Shown in pieces: positions 18,290-19,444 of a DNA stretch of 19,444 nucleotides (positions within the stretch are counted from its first letter, which is position 1; each line of letters begins with the position of its first letter). The notes beneath the pieces were generated by a model. That model was not told the DNA's origin. It made no database searches and saw nothing but the letters and a program-made list of their open reading frames with translations. Where the stretch lies: contig JADNRY010000992.1 of assembly GCA_015501585.1 (NCBI GenBank), positions 1 through 19,444 of the forward strand, given 5' to 3'. The stretch comes from Rhodocollybia butyracea (Eukaryota > Basidiomycota > Agaricomycetes > Agaricales > Omphalotaceae). Made by a program: the position numbers and the translations under genes.

Positions 18290-19163
18290 ATGCGCTTTAC
18301 CCTTCTTCGCTTTGCTGTCATAGCTAGCTTCATGTTTGCTGTGTACCCCATACCAGTTCCAGGGCCAGGGGAAAGCAGAATCATCTCCACCTGTAGTATG
18401 ATTCCTGGGTTAATCATACTATACTTCATACTCACAACTTGCCAGAAACATGCCACGCCCCACCGATGAAAGCAGACGTGAACACAAGTGTTTATTGAAT
18501 CAATCCTACTATACCTAATATCCACGTCTTGCCAGGTAACCATCACTTTTGTTGATGATAAGGGTATAATCATCCCTGTCCCTGTCGGCGAAGAACTTCA
18601 AGATCATTCTGATGTCACTGGAACACTTGGTAATGAACTCGACTTGGATTTAAGCAAAAGAACGATACTCTACAAAGGCTTATATTCACCACGGCTTCGT
18701 ACGGCTGGCTAGAGTGGGTTTATATCCTCGTTGAAGGACTGTCCAAAGAATGTACTTCAAGTGATCCATGCGTCGGGTGGATAGCACGACGTGAGTACTT
18801 GCTCTTGGCTCTGTTTTTTTTTAAAAAATATATGATTTGCTAGTAAAAGACGGCAAGGTGTGGTATGTTCGCATTAACAAAATGGTTGAGGGCAAATGGA
18901 AAAAGGTTGAACACTTCGAGGGCAAGCCTAAACCAGCAGCATTGGATGCGGCAGTCGCAGCAGCCGCGGAAAAAAATCGGGAGGAGATTCAAATAGAGTT
19001 TCAACAGGATTATAAGAAGGAGCCATCCGCGGAGGAGGAGCACCCGTCCGCGAAGCCGTCCGCGAAGCGCCCACTGCAACCTCACGATGATTCGGATTAT
19101 TCAACTGACTCGCGCGCAGCCAAGAAGCCTAATATTGATAGCTGGATGATACTAGTCTGGTGA
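18290..19163 (+). CDS. Putative secreted protein with basic, NLS-like C terminus (one frame break)
   Basis: I do not recognise the family. Four exons: 18290-18395, 18446-18477, 18536-18790 and 18844-19163 (donors GTATGA, GTGAAC, GTGAGT). The N terminus MRFTLLRFAVIASFMFAVYP is a clear signal peptide, followed by a Pro-rich IPVPGPGES. Exon 3 starts VTITFVDDKGIIIPVPVGEE. A second part, read one frame away, has EGLSKECTSSDPCVGWIARL and then KVWYVRINKMVEGKWKK. The tail is Ala/Glu/Lys-rich with SAKPSAKRPLQ and AAKKPN, which resemble nuclear-localisation motifs. The frame breaks near 18685-18690 and fits one missing base; as written, translation stops at 18710-18712. Exons 1/2 and their introns share repeated pieces 90-97 bases apart, so exon 2 probably arose by local duplication. 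It could be a small secreted, effector-like protein; that is inference. Exact splicing is uncertain. Confidence 0.6.
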
Positions 19164-19444
19164 CAAGCACCGGGGCCCCTAGGCCAAGGTGGAACCCAAT
19201 GGCCAAGGATGTTTCTGCCCCTAGCCGGTATGCGTAACCTCAATGTGTACAACACTTGTTTGAGTGTATGCGTAATTAATTGTGTTTGGAGGTAGCGATC
19301 CAACCTACCTCTTCCTGACCATAGCAATTTCTCAGTGGGTGTCCGAGCCGATGAAGTAGCCTCATGGGTATATCTTAATGTCTTTCGGGAGGCTCGGGAT
19401 AGGCCTACAGTTATACCGTAGGTATTAGCCAAATCAGTGAGTAA

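Noticed and set aside
19097..19432. 111-codon minus-strand frame at the right edge
   Set aside because: Overlaps the end of the secreted gene antisense, has no ATG start or recognisable motif, and is truncated by the window.
1..19444. Biosynthetic gene cluster, CRISPR array, tRNA or rRNA gene
   Set aside because: The genes are unrelated housekeeping and regulatory functions, and no array, tRNA fold with a GTTCGA-type arm, or rRNA-like sequence was seen on either strand.

Overview
The window looks like nuclear DNA of a mushroom-forming basidiomycete (Agaricomycetes). The reasons are compact genes with many introns of about 45-60 bases, a tandem pair of DUF6533 membrane-protein genes (a family expanded in Agaricomycetes), and conserved eukaryotic genes that read as protein only after short GT-AG or GC-AG introns are removed. 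All exon structures here were worked out by eye from splice signals and remembered family sequence; no alignment or database search was run.

Layout. 1-560 (minus): 5' part of a mitochondrial biotin synthase, cut by the window edge and carrying a 1-base frameshift. 561-2638: mostly non-coding, with a possible unknown two-exon gene (minus, about 1808-2387) and a tiny possible secreted-peptide gene (plus, 2522-2718). 2639-7201: a head-to-tail tandem duplication of about 2.3 kb. Each unit carries one 12-exon DUF6533 multi-pass membrane-protein gene on the minus strand; copy 1 is truncated at its C terminus by one missing base.

7604-11357 is a dense housekeeping block: ribosomal protein eS27 (minus) and dynactin subunit 6/p27 (plus) diverge from a 188-base promoter; dynactin converges on a peroxisomal acyl-CoA thioesterase (minus, PTS1 AKL, one 9-base micro-exon, one GC-AG intron, one frameshift); behind it lies the nucleotide-excision-repair protein XPA/Rad14 (minus, also with a GC-AG intron). 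Only 46 bases separate the XPA start codon from that of a Zn2Cys6 transcription factor (plus, 11404-14886).

The transcription factor and the next gene, a BTG/Tob anti-proliferative protein (plus, 16001 to about 17182), are both clearly recognisable, but each is broken by many single-base frame changes, while XPA, dynactin 6 and eS27 have none. This points either to indel errors in the source assembly or to decay of these two genes. The right end (18290-19163, plus) holds an unrecognised four-exon gene with an N-terminal signal peptide and a lysine-rich, nuclear-signal-like C terminus. An internal tandem duplication seems to have given it an extra exon and intron, and it too has one frame break.

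The genes do not form a pathway or biosynthetic cluster. The points most worth following are the tandem DUF6533 pair and its breakpoint in a secreted-peptide exon, the secreted gene at the right end, the unusual exons and introns (9-nt and 21-nt exons, two GC-AG introns), and the uneven distribution of frame breaks.
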